From Maratus speciosus (taxonomy: Eukaryota > Arthropoda > Arachnida > Araneae > Salticidae), in NCBI GenBank assembly GCA_963932465.1, contig OZ010792.1, positions 283,757,836-283,821,835 on the forward strand: a stretch of 64,000 nucleotides of DNA, given 5' to 3'. How positions within the stretch are numbered: position 1 is the stretch's first letter; each line of letters begins with the position of its first letter. A model generated the notes under the pieces. It was not told the DNA's origin. It was given only the letters and a program-made list of their open reading frames with translations, and did no database searches. A program made the position numbers and the translations under genes. Below, in pieces: positions 22,601-34,859 of this stretch.

Positions 22601-24177
22601 TGGTATTTCGGATAATTTTAATCTTCCAATCCTTACCAATGTGGTATTAGATGATGGGCCTGGAAAAGGTAGAAGAACCACCCCCCCCCCCCCCCCGAAG
22701 TGGCATTAGGCCCCAAATTGACAATAGGGCAGACCAAGGATGGAAGTTAACTTGATGTAAGAGAGGACTAGGGGAAGTTGAGAATGGTAAAAAAAAAACC
22801 GAACCATTGAATAAGAAAAAAATTGAAGAAAAAGAAGAAATGTTAAAAGAACAAGTGAAGCGTGTGATTAGAGCCAGACAAATGAAGAGGGGCCCAATAG
22901 GCCACAGCTGGTCCAGAATGAGTGCCCAAATGGTCAGAATGGATCAAGAACTTAGAGAATAGTATCTACAAGGAAGAAAAACAATGAGACAAAATATTAT
23001 GAAAAACAGATGAAAAATACCAATAGACTGAGGCTAAAAGTAAAATGTTTCACTGGGCGGCGTCCCCTGGTGGTAGTAAAAATAAAATTGATACGAGAAG
23101 ATAGAGAAGAGTGAAAAGACTTTATTTTGTGAATTTTATAATTTTTGGACAAACAGTATACTAAAGGTTTAAAGAAACAAAACTTTAAAGCGCCCTCTTG
23201 GGGCGAAGAAGGGAGTTAAAATTAAGAAACACATGTCCATATTTTTTATTCGATTTTAGACGCAATTTGATGTTAGTCTTATAATTTTCCTATGAGTGAA
23301 AGATACCGTACCAGAGTACGAAAAAAACCACCGCTAAGTATATTCCTTTAGAGCATTTTAAGCCCAGGGGTCTAAAATTAACAGTGGATTGACAAAAGAA
23401 AGGTAGATTTAGAAAGGTTATGAAATTATCCTTATTTTAATATATTACATGAGTGGGGTAAAATAATTTTGAAAAATCCTCTTCCCTGAGGCGACACTTA
23501 AAATCTTGAAAACACATATTTTGCAGTGCAGTTTTGTTTTAACAATAGCATTCTAATATTAAGAGATATGGGACAGCTTAGGAGGGCTAAAATAAGAGAA
23601 ACATTGAAAATCAAAGACAAACTGGCGCCAAATTCAATAGAAAACTTCTATATCAACAACTGAAACTCGAACTGATAACTTAAACCACTATGCCTCCTAA
23701 CCCATATCGGTTAATAACAAAAGCGAATGGAAAAAACATGCACTCCTTTGGGAAATCATGACTTACACCAGAAGCGCGGTAAGTTTGACTCTTCTGAAAG
23801 CTTCCTTTCTCTCGAAGTGCGAGAGAGAGCTCTCGCACTTCCGAGGTCTATTTTCTGGACGCAAACTGCTCGTTTACCTCGAGGAGACATTCTGCTCGAG
23901 GGCAAACCTCTCGCTTACTTCGAGATATCTCACCGTCTCGTTTCTCGCTCTCGGTCTCTGTTCAACATTTCATATGACATTGTCGAGAATGAGAAATCAG
24001 TTTTCGTCCTTTCTCCGAAATGTTACTCTCGATGATTGTCATTTCACGCTCAGCCAAGAAGGGCCGAGAAGAGATATCGAGGGGCAAACTGGAGAAAGAA
24101 ATAGGCATGACAATGAACTGTGAAATGAAGCTTTAATTTTCAATGTTTTTCTTATTTTAGCCCTACCAAGCTGTCAC
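22601..24177. other. Non-coding interior of hAT element A
   Basis: Includes a long C run near 22681 and purine-rich sequence. Near 23815-23846 a short hairpin (gaagtgcgagag / ctctcgcacttc) lies in a GC-richer patch where two overlapping ORFs (23727-24123) occur. Neither ORF resembles a protein I know. Confidence 0.55.
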
Positions 24178-24780
24178 ATACTTGGAGCCCTCCGATAAAT
24201 ATTATTTATTAAATATAAAAATTTCAAAGAGGAAGGTGGGTCGGGTGAGTTCCGAGGACGTGAGAGTGGGTGGGGCGCAATTTAAAAAAAATTACCGAAC
24301 TCTTCCTGTGACATATAATCGAAAAGCCCTTTGACAACTCTTTCATATTATGAACCTTTCTTCCACCGAAGGTGAAATTCGGGGGAGGGTGGGGTGGGGG
24401 CGAACAAATTTTTAAAACCGTAGCCGACTTCTATAATAAATTTAAATATCATTTTAGATGTAGGTTTTTTATGCAGTCTTCCAATAAATATTATTTATTG
24501 AACATAAAAATTTTAAAGTGGGGGCTGCGTAAATTCCGGGGCGAAAGAGTGGGCCCAAAGGGGGGAGGGAGGGGGAGCAATTTTCAAACTTTTTTGGACC
24601 CGTCATGTGATATGTTATCGGAAAGCTCTCGGATGACTCTTTCATATTATGAGACTTTCTTCCTCCCCTCCCCAATTTGGCCCCCACTGCGGGGGGTAGT
24701 TTTTTCCGTTTTTATCATTTTAGATCGGATTTTTTTATGGAGCCCTCCGATAAATATTATGTATAATATATGAAATTTCA
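24178..24780. repeat. About 300-bp tandem repeat, two copies, in hAT element A
   Basis: Units share ccgataaatattatttatt, gactctttcatattatga and a G-run rich middle. A related module is at 42640-43480 in element B (cctgagataaatgctactta). Confidence 0.82.
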
Positions 24781-25745
24781 GGACACTTTTCTAAATTTAG
24801 CCAAGACCCTTCATGTAACATATCGTTGGAAAGATTTGTGACTACTTATTGATGTTATGCACTTCCGGGGGCCGTCCAACCACTTTGCCACCCGGGGGAC
24901 ACTTTTCCAAATTTAGCCAAGACCCGTCTTGTGAGATATCATTTTAAAGGTCTGTGACTACTTTTTGATGTTATGCACCTCCGGTGACAGACCCCCCCCA
25001 CATTGCCCCACCCCGGGGGACATTTTTCCAAATTTAGCCAAGACCCTTCATGTGAGATATCGTTGGAAAGGTCTGTGACTATTCATTGATGTTATGCACC
25101 TATGGTGTCCGTCCCCCCGACTTTGCCCCCCCGGGGGGCACTTTTCTAAATTTAGCCAAGACCCCTCATGTGAGATATCGTTGGAAAGGTCTGTGACTAC
25201 TTATTGATGTTAAGCCCCTCCAGTGACAGCCCCCCCCCACTTTGCCCCCCCGAGGGACATTTTTCCAAATTTAGCCAAGACCCTTCATGTGAGATATCGT
25301 TGGAAAGGTCTGTGACTACTTATTGATGTTATGCTCCTCCGGTGTCCGTCCCCCCAACTTTGCCCCCCCGGGAGACACTTTTCCAAATTTAGCCAAGACC
25401 CCACATGTGAGATATCGTTGGAAAGGTCCGTGACTACTTATTGATGTTATGGTCCTCCGGTGTCCGTCCCCAACTTCCGGGGAGACACTTTTCCAAATTT
25501 AGCCAAGACCCCACATGTGAGATATCGTTGGAAAGGTTTGTGACTACTTATTGATGTTATACACCTCCGGTAATCGCCCCCCCCCAAATTTTCCCCCAGT
25601 GGGGACACTTTTCTAAATTTAGCCGAGACCTCTCATGTGACATATTGTTGGAAAGGCCTATGACCACTTACTCATGTTATCCACCTCCCGCACCCCTCCC
25701 CCCACTTTGCATCCACGGGAAGGGCATTTTTATAAATTCAGATCC
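24781..25745. repeat. Satellite-like array, about 118-bp unit, eight or more copies
   Basis: Each unit has aaatttagccaagacccc, catgtgagatatcgttggaa, ctgtgactacttattgatgt and a C/G-run spacer of variable length. Unit starts fall near 24781, 24897, 25018, 25137, 25255, 25374, 25479, 25604 and 25726, with the last units most diverged. Confidence 0.93.
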
Positions 25746-26272
25746 AGACCCCTCATGTGACATATGGATCGAAAGGCCTGAAGACCTGTGACGGCTTATT
25801 CATATTATGCAGCTACTTTGCCCCCCCGCTCACTTTGACCCCACCAACAAGAGATCTGGTCCGAGGTTCGTTCGTTTCGAGATTATATTTTTTTTTCAAG
25901 ATTTTGTAGTGCGTGCACACCACGCCTGCTATACGGTGTCGTATATAGCGGGTAACCTGTTCGTGATTTCATATTACAAGATTACGTATAACTAAGGACC
26001 CGATTAAAGGAGTGGCCCACTAGCGGGCGACGTCACCTTGTCTTTATTAACACCGACTCATTCCAGTTCACCCGCAGATGATTCTTGATAAATGTATGAC
26101 GTATATAATATATGATGTATAAAAGCAATTGGCAAACTGGAGTCATCGAGAAAAAATTTACACAATCGAAAAATATCGAGATGTCCATACAATCGAGACA
26201 ATCGAGAAAAACATCTCGTTATCACCCATCACTAGGGAGAGGCGCTTGAAAATCGGGACATCCTAAACACTA

Positions 26273-26453
26273 CAATAAAACCTGTTAAAACGGAACCAGT
26301 GTAATGGAATAATGCTTTAAATTGAAAATTTTCGCGATGTCGCTAAAACAGTACTATGCAATTATAACGGAATAATGTACTTTCTAAGATCAAAACCTGT
26401 CTAAATTGGAAAGTTCTCCCGATTCTTTATCGTTCCATTTTAACAGGTTGCTG
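26273..26453. mobile_element. Short pogo/Tigger-like MITE
   Basis: Ends caataaaacctgttaaaac and its inverted form ttttaacaggttgctg, flanked by TA at 26271-26272 and 26454-26455. It is 181 bp, too short to encode anything. A similar half-site is at about 50228-50300. Confidence 0.75.
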
Positions 26454-27329
26454 TATTAAATAGTTTCCTTTCTTCGTATTGAATGTATGTGAATTGTACT
26501 TTATCCATAGAGGAATGGTATGAAATTAATTAGTCAAACTAGAGTTTTTTAAATAATTAACAGTAATTTTATGACAATAATGCTCACTTTATAAATACCG
26601 CGTTTTATTTATTTTTTTTTTTTTTCGTTATTTTGCATTTCAGTCGTTTTCGAAAAACTACACTACGTATTTTAGTCGTTGAGCCAGAAGGCAAAATTAG
26701 TGATTTTGGTTTCATCTCTGAGGACTTGATGATATATACCTATTTGGATTCACAATGATCCAAGGAGTTCATTTTATGATGATACTATGAAATTTGTGGT
26801 AGCTTATAGACGCCATATTGAAAACATGAGCGCCATCTATCGCTCACAGATATATATGATTTTTTTTCCAGTATCGCATAATTAAAGAGATTTCAATGAA
26901 AAAATGGAAAGAACAAATATTGTTAAACATAAAACTTTATAAAAATTATATATTTATTAAGATTTTATTTTAATATAATGCTTATCTTTACATTTAACTT
27001 TATGTTTATTAACATTTTCAGTGGGATAAACATCTTGTTTCACATTTTAATGCATATTATTTTCATGTGGTAAAACACAGCAATTCAAGAAAAATTTAAT
27101 ACTGATGAAACTATTGTACTTAGTATGTTAAGAATTAACCCTTCGGGACCACGGGTGCATATATGCACCTTCGAAAACGTGTTTACATCGCTTGTTTTTG
27201 ATACTACTAAAAAAGAAAAGTAAAAATTTCCTTATTTAAGTTATTTTCTTGATTGCTAAGCTAAATTTAATTGTTTGACAATAAGGGGTGCCAAACGAAT
27301 AATATTCATGTGAAATATGCTGGTCCCAA
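26454..27329. other. Non-coding stretch
   Basis: AT-rich with no supported gene. At 27138 a single piggyBac-like end, ttaacccttcgggaccacgg, is seen without a partner. Confidence 0.5.
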
Positions 27330-29160
27330 ACGGATTAATAAATACAGAAATCTTAGTCTTCTTCACAGCTATCATCATCATCGGTTGACATTCCTGTGTC
27401 CAAATAACTTCCATCGTCATAGAGCAGTTCTGCATTTTGCATATGCTTGTATATCTGAGGTTATTAAAATATATGCATATGATGGTGAGACAGATGTTCT
27501 TGAACAAGAACATGACATCAGTTCCAAAATAGCTTCAGGAGCAGGAGAACTGCCATTCCACTGGATCTCTAGATAGCCTTTTCCTTCACTATCTGTTCCA
27601 AAAATCCAACTATATTTATCTGGATATGTGAGATCAGGATCAGCCTGTATGCACTTCATCCAAACTACACCGTGGTAATTAGATCGCATTACCTATATGC
27701 AGAGTGTTATTTCTGCATGGCAGAAGGCGATGAGATTCCACAGACTCCTTTTTTACAGCAAAAATACATAGAATATAGCGCAATTCATTGGCATCTGAGT
27801 ATTTGTGCTTTCATAATAGAGATGGCAAACTTACGGCTCAAGCTGTTTCTTTGTTTCCTCTGATAGCGCCTTAAGCGCATTTCGAAATTCAGTGTTCTGA
27901 ATCACCATTTTACCTTGCTTGCAAAGGCACTTACTTTATCGCATTCGACAGTTAATGCATTACATACCGCTTTACCTAAAAGTCCATGCATCTCACTCAA
28001 GTTGTAGTACTTTACTTTACCCTGTCATTGGATCCACATTTTACAAATATTAACCCTTTCTAGTCTTCAAATCGTTTTATAAAGAAAACAGTATGATAAC
28101 TGCCACATCAGTATCTATAGAGATAATAATAATATTTCTAAATCCAGACGCTAAAGCTATGGTGTGCGCAAAATAAAAGTCGGGTGTAACCTCTTCTTGG
28201 AAGAAGGTCAATTTAGTGTATTCTTCAACTAGTTATTTCGTGAATGTATAGCATTTTCTCCGTAGATAACGTACATAATTCGTGTAATCAACTATTTCAG
28301 ATAATGTTCATTTTGTCATTCTTGAGAAATGAAATGTATAAGTTCTTTCTTGTTCTCCTCATCGGACAGAAACTGCTTCCATTTTTGTACTGGGTGTCCA
28401 GGAGTATATGACCTTTTATAGCATTACCAACAGTTCCTATTTTTCGTTCATTTCTTTTTATTGACACCTGCCTGTATGTATCAAATAAAACATCTATTCT
28501 TTGAGAGGATGTAAAATCTTGTTAGAAAACAGATTCTTTGCTAGTTGTCCAAATGATTGTAGTTCCTGCGTTCGCTTTGAACAAAGCACATTCCGTCAAT
28601 GATATTAACAAGACCATCATTTGCATTCTTTCAGCAGTCGCAATTTTGTCATAACATCCATCAGTTTTATTTTTCAGTTTTTCTCATTAAACCATCAAGT
28701 GTTGCTAAGGGCTATGGAAGAGGCCCTAGGTAGTAGGAAAAGACAGTTCTCATACCGAAATTTCTTCGCTCTGCAATGATTGTCCTCTAAGCAAACAGAT
28801 TTCTTTCTGCCTAGGCAACAAACTCTGATTTATTAAATTTTACATTCTGCTTCTTTATAAAGTCAGAAAAAGTCTTTAGCTTCTTTATCTTTGGAGGTTT
28901 GAAAAACCCGTCTGGCTTTGAGTCTTCAGACAGATATTCTCTCTTGAAAGTTTGGTAAGCTTCTTCACACATCTTATGAGCTTTGACCATGTCTTCGACA
29001 ATTTCTAGATTTGTCATTGCTCCAGTTGATTCTATTACCATGTCTAAATTTATCCATTCATTGGTAAACATGTTCTGTAAATATGAGACGTCACGCTCAT
29101 TTTTCTGGATCCTGCTATAAGGCAGATCTGGATGTAGAACTAATTTTGGTTCTTTCACGA
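27330..29160 (-). pseudogene. Eroded ORF with nuclease-like and CXC-type segments
   Basis: On the minus strand several frames in order look like one decayed protein. The longest intact piece (28811-29158, 115 aa, MKEPKLVLHPDLPYSRIQKN...) comes first. Then come pieces with an SIDTDVAVI string and a GCDKVSAFASK string, like the DTDV and TGCDT blocks of a widespread family of uncharacterised transposon-associated animal proteins. Near 27417-27689 lie an SWIFGTDSEGKGYLEIQWNG block and APEAILELMSCSC, followed in another frame by regularly spaced cysteines as in Tesmin/TSO1-like CXC domains. Many frameshifts and stops make it dead. Family assignment is from memory of motifs, not a search. Confidence 0.55.
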
Positions 29161-29332
29161 ATCATGTTAAGAAATGCTGCCCTGACATCAAAAATATCTT
29201 TCGACTGTGGCAGGTCTTTCACTGATCTTCGTTGTACCTTTTGACACCTGAATGTCTTTATTTATTGTCTCTTCATTCGCCCAATTCATTTAATAGCATG
29301 GGAAACCAAGAAAATCTTTCAATCACCCTGTT

Positions 29333-29632
29333 TATCGGCGGCCATTTTCCAATATAGTGTCCATTAGCTACTCTGTTTTTGAATGTATCATGGATAAATG
29401 TCATTCTGATGTTGTGTTGAATCCAAAAATGTGTGATTTACCAAGTCCGCTGAAATGAAACCACTCGAACCCCCGACTCGACGACGGCGGTCATTTTCCA
29501 ATATGGCGCCCATAAGCTACCCTGGTTTCGAAAGTATCATGGATAAATGAGGTGCTGTTGTTGCGGTGAATCCAAAAATATATAGTTTACCAAGTCCGCT
29601 TACATGAAACCACACGAGCCCCTGGCTCAACG
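29333..29632. repeat. Tandem duplication, about 150 bp x 2
   Basis: Two units share cattttccaatat, gtatcatggataaatg, gtgaatccaaaaat and taccaagtccgct in the same order. Confidence 0.8.
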
Positions 29633-30235
29633 ACTATTTATTGCGTACACTCTCAAGAAAACATTTCGTCAAACATAAAAAGCACAGGCAACAAGTTTCT
29701 ATTATTTGAAAAAAATTGAGCTTCAGTTCGCGAACTTTTTGTGTTTTGGAGCAAATGAGACATATGTAAAAAACCAGCTTCTAACACAAAAAAGTAACAT
29801 GCAGCACAGTTACGGAAACACCCCTGTGATTTGACGAAAATGCAACTTCAGGTAATTTTTACGTTAGATTAATGATTTTTTTGTATTTTGGGGGGAAATT
29901 GGCAAATCAAAACAGGAATTTTCGTGTTTCAATATTAATAACAATAAAAGCAATTGAAGAAACACCTGCAACGCACGTATTTTTTTTTTTTTTGTATATT
30001 GATCGAAACCAGCCAGCGTGGTCCTCTAACTTCTGATAAGATACAGAATTTAAATCTGAGACTAAAACTGAAATGCAAAATTCTCAAGAAAAATGTAAGC
30101 TAAAGGAAAACTTTTAAATAGCTTAGAAGGTAACAGTTCATTATTTTTTATCAGCTCAAGCATAAAACAAAATCTTGTTGATGTGTAAAAAAAAAAAAAC
30201 TTTAAATTTATGCTTATTTTGATACAGCCAAATTT
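29633..30235. other. Non-coding AT-rich stretch
   Basis: No coding or structured feature was recognised; it includes T and A homopolymers. Confidence 0.5.
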
Positions 30236-31753
30236 TAGAGGTCTGCACGGGCCGGGCCTATTTTCATTCATGGTACCCGAGCCCAGTAACTACTCTTTCC
30301 GGGCCGGGCTCGGGCCCTACTTTTTCCTGAAGGATCGGGCCGGGCCTAACTTCTTTTTCCCGGGACAGGTTTCATTCTTCCTAGGTCTTCATAAGCCGAT
30401 ATTTGAGTCCCGGTCAAGATCTAGCCCATATGAAAATCATTGTCTCAGCATAGCCTGGTCCGTGCAAAAACCAGGCCCTGCCCCAAAAAAAATTAAAAAA
30501 GTATATATATTTTTAAATCGACATTCTACAATTAAACATTAAAATTTATTCGTTTTAAAGAATAGTAGATTTCTAGGTAATAATATTAAAGTACAATAAA
30601 ACGTGTGAAAATGAACCAGCCTATCACGGAATCCTGTCTTACATGGAAAAATTCATTGATCCATGCAAAATTAATATACTAATACATGAGAAAAAAATAT
30701 AATACATTTACACCTGCTAAGAAGGAAACTTGTTTATAACGCATTTTTTTTCTTTCCGAGACGATTCCGTCTTACTAGATTTTACAGTATAGCATTTTTG
30801 AGATTTTAAGTCTTCAATACATAATTTTTTGATTAACGATATTAATAATAGCTGAAACATTTACATACAAATAGAGATTCATTTAAAAAATGTATATCGC
30901 AACCTTTTGCGCATCTTTAAAAATGAAGATTATAAACATGAAAAAAAAAAAGCTAAAGTAAGTATTTTTGGTCAGAACTCTTCCTTTTAACAAAATCAAA
31001 GTAAAAATACATATTTTGTAGAAATTCTGTCGGGCTGGGTCGGACTCGGGCCGAGATTTTAACTGTTTGCCGGGCCAGGCTCGGGGCGAACTTTTAGCTT
31101 ATATATCGGGCCAAACTTTTAAAGTTATTAATTAAAATCTCTCAGTCTAATAATACAATCAAGTTTAAATTATCAAGTAAAGTCGGTATTCTGATTTACA
31201 CGAATTTTTTAAATTCCTAAATAGGAACCTACGACCCTAAACACGAATTGTTAATTACAACCCTGCACGGTTCGAGTTATGCCCGACCCGAAATCGACAT
31301 GAAATGATGAAATGAAAGCATGAAATGAAAAAAAAATCAATCCATAATTTAAAATAATTCAGGAAAATAGTCTGCAATCATATCTCTAAAATCAATTTTA
31401 TATTTCGAAAAATGAATGCATATGAATATGTAAATGAATACTCATTCATATACAAGTATTTTTTTTTTCTATAATTTGAAACAATAATCTGGACTTTTCT
31501 TTGGAAAAATTTGGCGAACTCGAATTGACTCCCAAGAAAAAAAAAAAAAAAAACTCTAATCTCAGATGACTCGAAAATGGAAACACTAATCAACACGATC
31601 CGCAGCAAAATTTTAGAGCCAGTGGTCAACACGTTCGGGTAGAATCAGGTTATCTGACCCGAAGCAACATTTTAGTTGTTGCTATATATACATCTTCCCG
31701 CAGTTTACAATGAAGTTATCTATGTATATAATTATTTTCTCATTTACACCTTC
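30236..31753. repeat. CGGGCC-rich hAT-like remnants
   Basis: Begins TAGAGGTCTGCACGGGCCGG. Further GC-rich blocks are at 30290-30370, 31020-31110 (gggctgggtcggactcggg) and 31250-31310 (ccctgcacggttcgag). The 31360-31390 segment tagtctgcaatcatatctc matches the other members. Element borders could not be resolved, so this is probably two or more overlapping remnants. Confidence 0.55.
30594..30787. mobile_element. Short Tc1/pogo-like MITE with TA flanks
   Basis: Ends caataaaacgtgtgaaaat and attccgtcttactagattttacag are a rough inverted repeat, flanked by TA. It resembles 26273-26453 at the left end. Confidence 0.6.
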
Positions 31754-32944
31754 TAGAGTCCTGCGCGGGTCGGGTACCCGCACATTTCATTTTAAGTCAA
31801 CCCGCAACCCGAACCGAACCCGCAAAAATAATTTTCGGTAACCCCAACCCGACCCGAACCGGCAAAAATAATTTCCGGCAACCCGAAACCCGACCCCAGC
31901 CCGAGGTATTTCAACCCGCACCCGACCCGAACCCGCAATATTTTAATCCGCAACCCGACCCGAACCTTCAATGTAAGGAAAGCTTATCATGTTTTAATAC
32001 CATTATGAAAAATAATCTACAATTGTATCTTTAATAGAGGTTTGCATCAGCCCGGTCAACTGGCCGCGCCGGTGCGGCAAAATTTTAAACGGGCCAGGCC
32101 GAAGAATGAAGACAGTTTTTCAAAGAGCCGGGCTGATACACAAAATAAACGGGCCGGCATAAAAATTGAACGGCCCTGCCAGGCCGGGCCGATAACTACA
32201 ATTAAGCGGGTCCACAGCTCCGATATAAATATTTAGACGAAGATGATAAAATTATAAACAGGCCGGGCCGGTCTCGGGCCAAAAAACCGGGACTCACGAT
32301 AAAAAAAGTCTAGAACCGGTTGCGGGTAACCCGACCCGATGCAGGACTCTAAACGGTATAAAACTAAAAATCTAATCTTTAAATATACCTTAAAATTAGT
32401 TGCGGTTTCAAAAGTTCCACATAATGATACACCTTGTTTTACACAATCGACCATCTAATTTCCTTTACTTTATCAGCAGTTATTATTTTGATAATTTTGC
32501 CGTCTAATATAGTGCATCGTGTATCATCACATTCATTATTCATTTATTCATTTGATACATTAGACAGGAAGGACCATTTAGCGTTTTGCTGCGCATTGTA
32601 TTTTTAAAATACGATAAAAATATAATGCAGTTGCAGTTTGTTATTTCAAAGACTAATGAAAGGATGACTAAAGACAAAACAGACAGGCTCACATTTTGCT
32701 TTTGTGAAACTTTGATCTGCGATTTATAAAGGCTTTTAACGTGAAAAAATATTTTCCACATTCTTTTTAAAAAATCGGGTCAACCCGAACCCGAAACAAT
32801 AAAACCCAACCCGCCCCGAACCGCAACAAAAAAACTTAAAGTCAACACGATCCGACCCGAACATTAACGGAAAAATATAGCGCCGACCCCGGGTCGGGTC
32901 GGATTTGGTTAAAAGCGGGTAACCCGACCCGATGCTGGACTCTG
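31754..32944. mobile_element. GC-rich-ended hAT-type element
   Basis: Ends TAGAGTCCTGCGCGGGTCGG and CCCGACCCGATGCTGGACTCTG are inverted repeats. The duplication acaccttc is perfect on both sides (31746-31753 and 32945-32952). The interior has many cccgacccgaaccc strings. A second CGGGCC-type end (32035) and an inner TIR-like sequence (32318-32355) suggest another element nested inside. No coding capacity. Confidence 0.92.
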
Positions 32945-33679
32945 ACACCTTCCATTTCTCTTCTATATATTAAATAGAGATTAATATCCATATATTATTA
33001 TAAATTGAGATTCTACTGTATATTGAAATTAATGAACAAAGAAGGAATTTTTAGTTTGATACTAAGTTAGCTTACATAATTATACAAAACTCTCTTTTCA
33101 TTTACTCATTCATTTATTTAAAAAAAAAAAAAAATACTTACCCTACGCTTTTTAATTTTTTAATAAGAAGATCAAAGTGAGCAGATGAATTTCCACGTCC
33201 TGTCTCTTCTTGAAATGGTATTTCTTTTAGGCGTCTAAGTTTGCGGTCAATCAAATAAACATTGAACAGGAGTGCACATGAGTTATAGACAAAATGTATA
33301 AGTTTTTCGGTAATATCCGGCCGTTGTGACGACAGACTTTAACCGACATGTGGTTAAATTCTTAAATTTTCTGGTCGCAGACTAAGGAAAAAAATTTAAT
33401 TTAGATTAAACTCTTTAAAAATCAGCGGCAGACTTATCCGTGGGTCAGGTTTTCTACAAACTAACCTAAGATCTTCTTTAAAAAACTAACCTGCACCCGA
33501 CTTGACAAGACTCGGGTCGTGTGCAGGAAAAGTCGGGTTACCCGACCCGATGCAGAACTCTACACTCAAGTCAAAAAAATTTCCCCGACGACGATTAAAT
33601 TTGACCCCGACGGGGGGGCCAGGTATGCCCGACGGGGGGGCATATGCCCCCCCCGGTCCCCCCTCTGGCGCCGCCCTTG
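32945..33679. other. Right part of the 17-kb hAT element
   Basis: Non-coding. 33490-33563 carries another solo end of the GC-rich family (gttacccgacccgatgcaga). From 33590 the sequence is GACGGGGGGG-type runs leading to the terminal repeat. Confidence 0.6.
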
Positions 33680-33687
33680 GCTACGGG

Positions 33688-34859
33688 AGTTCTAAAATTA
33701 GGTGAACTCGATTATGAAAGATTTCAAGTCAACAAATTAAATGCACAGTAAGTTAGATAATATTTCAGGGATTTTTTCAATATTTATCATATCATTCTGT
33801 GTTGTTTAGTTACGGAGCTATGCGGAAAAAGTTCTCAGTGGTACAGTAAAGAAAACTGGAAGATATACGCTACAGAGATAGAGTATGCTAGAGAGTATAT
33901 ATGCTATAGTTATGGAAGTTGTGCTGAGTTCCTTAAAAAAATCAGAAGTGATACAGTCAGACTTAGATAAAATGTAAAACTGTCTGCGAACTCAAATAAT
34001 TTCTTAAAAATTTTCTGTAAAAAAACGCTGCACCCCTCCCGAGTTCTATATCGCTGCTAACTTCAAAAATGAAAAGTTATATGCGAGTGGAGTGCCACTA
34101 AGCAACATCACTAAAAGAAAAATATTAATTTACAAACATTATTAAGCAGAATTTTTTTCTGCAGTCTGCAACACAAGTAGAAATTTTATAAACAGCCTGC
34201 CGAATTTAAGAACAAACGCCCTCTTTTCAATCCCTCGCATTACGTTACATGCACTCAACCTCCTCACCCCCACCCCTCCAGTTTTCTGAATTAGACTTTA
34301 TTGAAAAGAGGATAATATTTACTAAGATATTAAAACCATATTCCCCATTCGAATGTAAAAAATTCGCTAAAATTTCGAACCAAATAAACTTTATTTAAAA
34401 GCGATCAACATTTAACATTTATTTTTTAACACAAAATATTTTTTTAATCTGTTAAATTAATCTCCAGCACCCTTCTCCGTGCGGCCCTGGCAGGAGAAAA
34501 AAAAAGCATTGTATTTGCTGTTCCAGCATAAGTGCCACACTTACAACATTTTAAAGTTTTAAACTCGTATGCGCCGTGGCGCTTCTTCCAAAAAATACTG
34601 TACCATGGTACATGGCAAATAATTTCTAGCAAACATTTTTTTCTCCAGTTGAAAAATAGTCTGCAGATCTTCTCAAGAGTCTGTGACGTGCATCGCACCC
34701 ATTCTTGGCCGGGGTCTTGATAATTTTTTTATAAAGAAATTTGTAAAGAAACCTCATCAAAACTGTCTGCAAACTTTGAAAATTTTCTGTGAACGGCGTT
34801 CGCATGTTCGTCTATATTATCTGACTCTGGATACAGTATATACCTACCCCTACCTCCCA
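33688..34859 (+). other. Right part of the Helitron-like element, non-coding
   Basis: Continues directly from 16549 once the hAT and its duplication are removed. The short ORFs around 34444-34892 overlap on both strands and look accidental. Confidence 0.55.

Larger units (their letters stand above)
21272..26234. mobile_element. 5-kb hAT-type element A with satellite-like arrays
   Basis: Ends TAGTGATGGGCGATTCTCGA and TCTCGTTATCACCCATCACTA (imperfect inverted repeat). The duplication gggagagg is perfect on both sides (21264-21271, 26235-26242). The interior is built from three tandem arrays and G/C-run rich spacers with no transposase. The same ends, and related interior modules, occur in the element at 38834-44559. 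Confidence 0.93.
16558..33679. mobile_element. 17-kb hAT-type non-autonomous element (host of many insertions)
   Basis: The ends CAGGGGCGGCGCCAGA and TCTGGCGCCGCCCTTG are inverted repeats. They are flanked by a perfect 8-bp duplication, gctacggg (16550-16557 and 33680-33687), as hAT elements make. It is inserted in the Helitron at 14810-35732. Just inside the ends both sides have GACGGGGGGG-type runs. Most of its length is later insertions. No hAT transposase is visible; the only coding remnant (27330-29160) is of another kind. Confidence 0.85.

Noticed and set aside
23727..24123. Two overlapping plus-strand ORFs of 102 and 121 aa
   Set aside because: They overlap in different frames within a non-autonomous hAT, have no recognisable domain and no conservation between elements A and B.
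24781..25745. Regularly spaced repeats, CRISPR-like at first sight
   Set aside because: The unit is about 118 bp, the whole unit is repeated, only G/C runs vary, and the context is a eukaryotic transposon.
27138..27175. A piggyBac element starting at ttaacccttcggg
   Set aside because: Only one end was found; no inverted partner with TTAA and no transposase, so only a remnant can be claimed.
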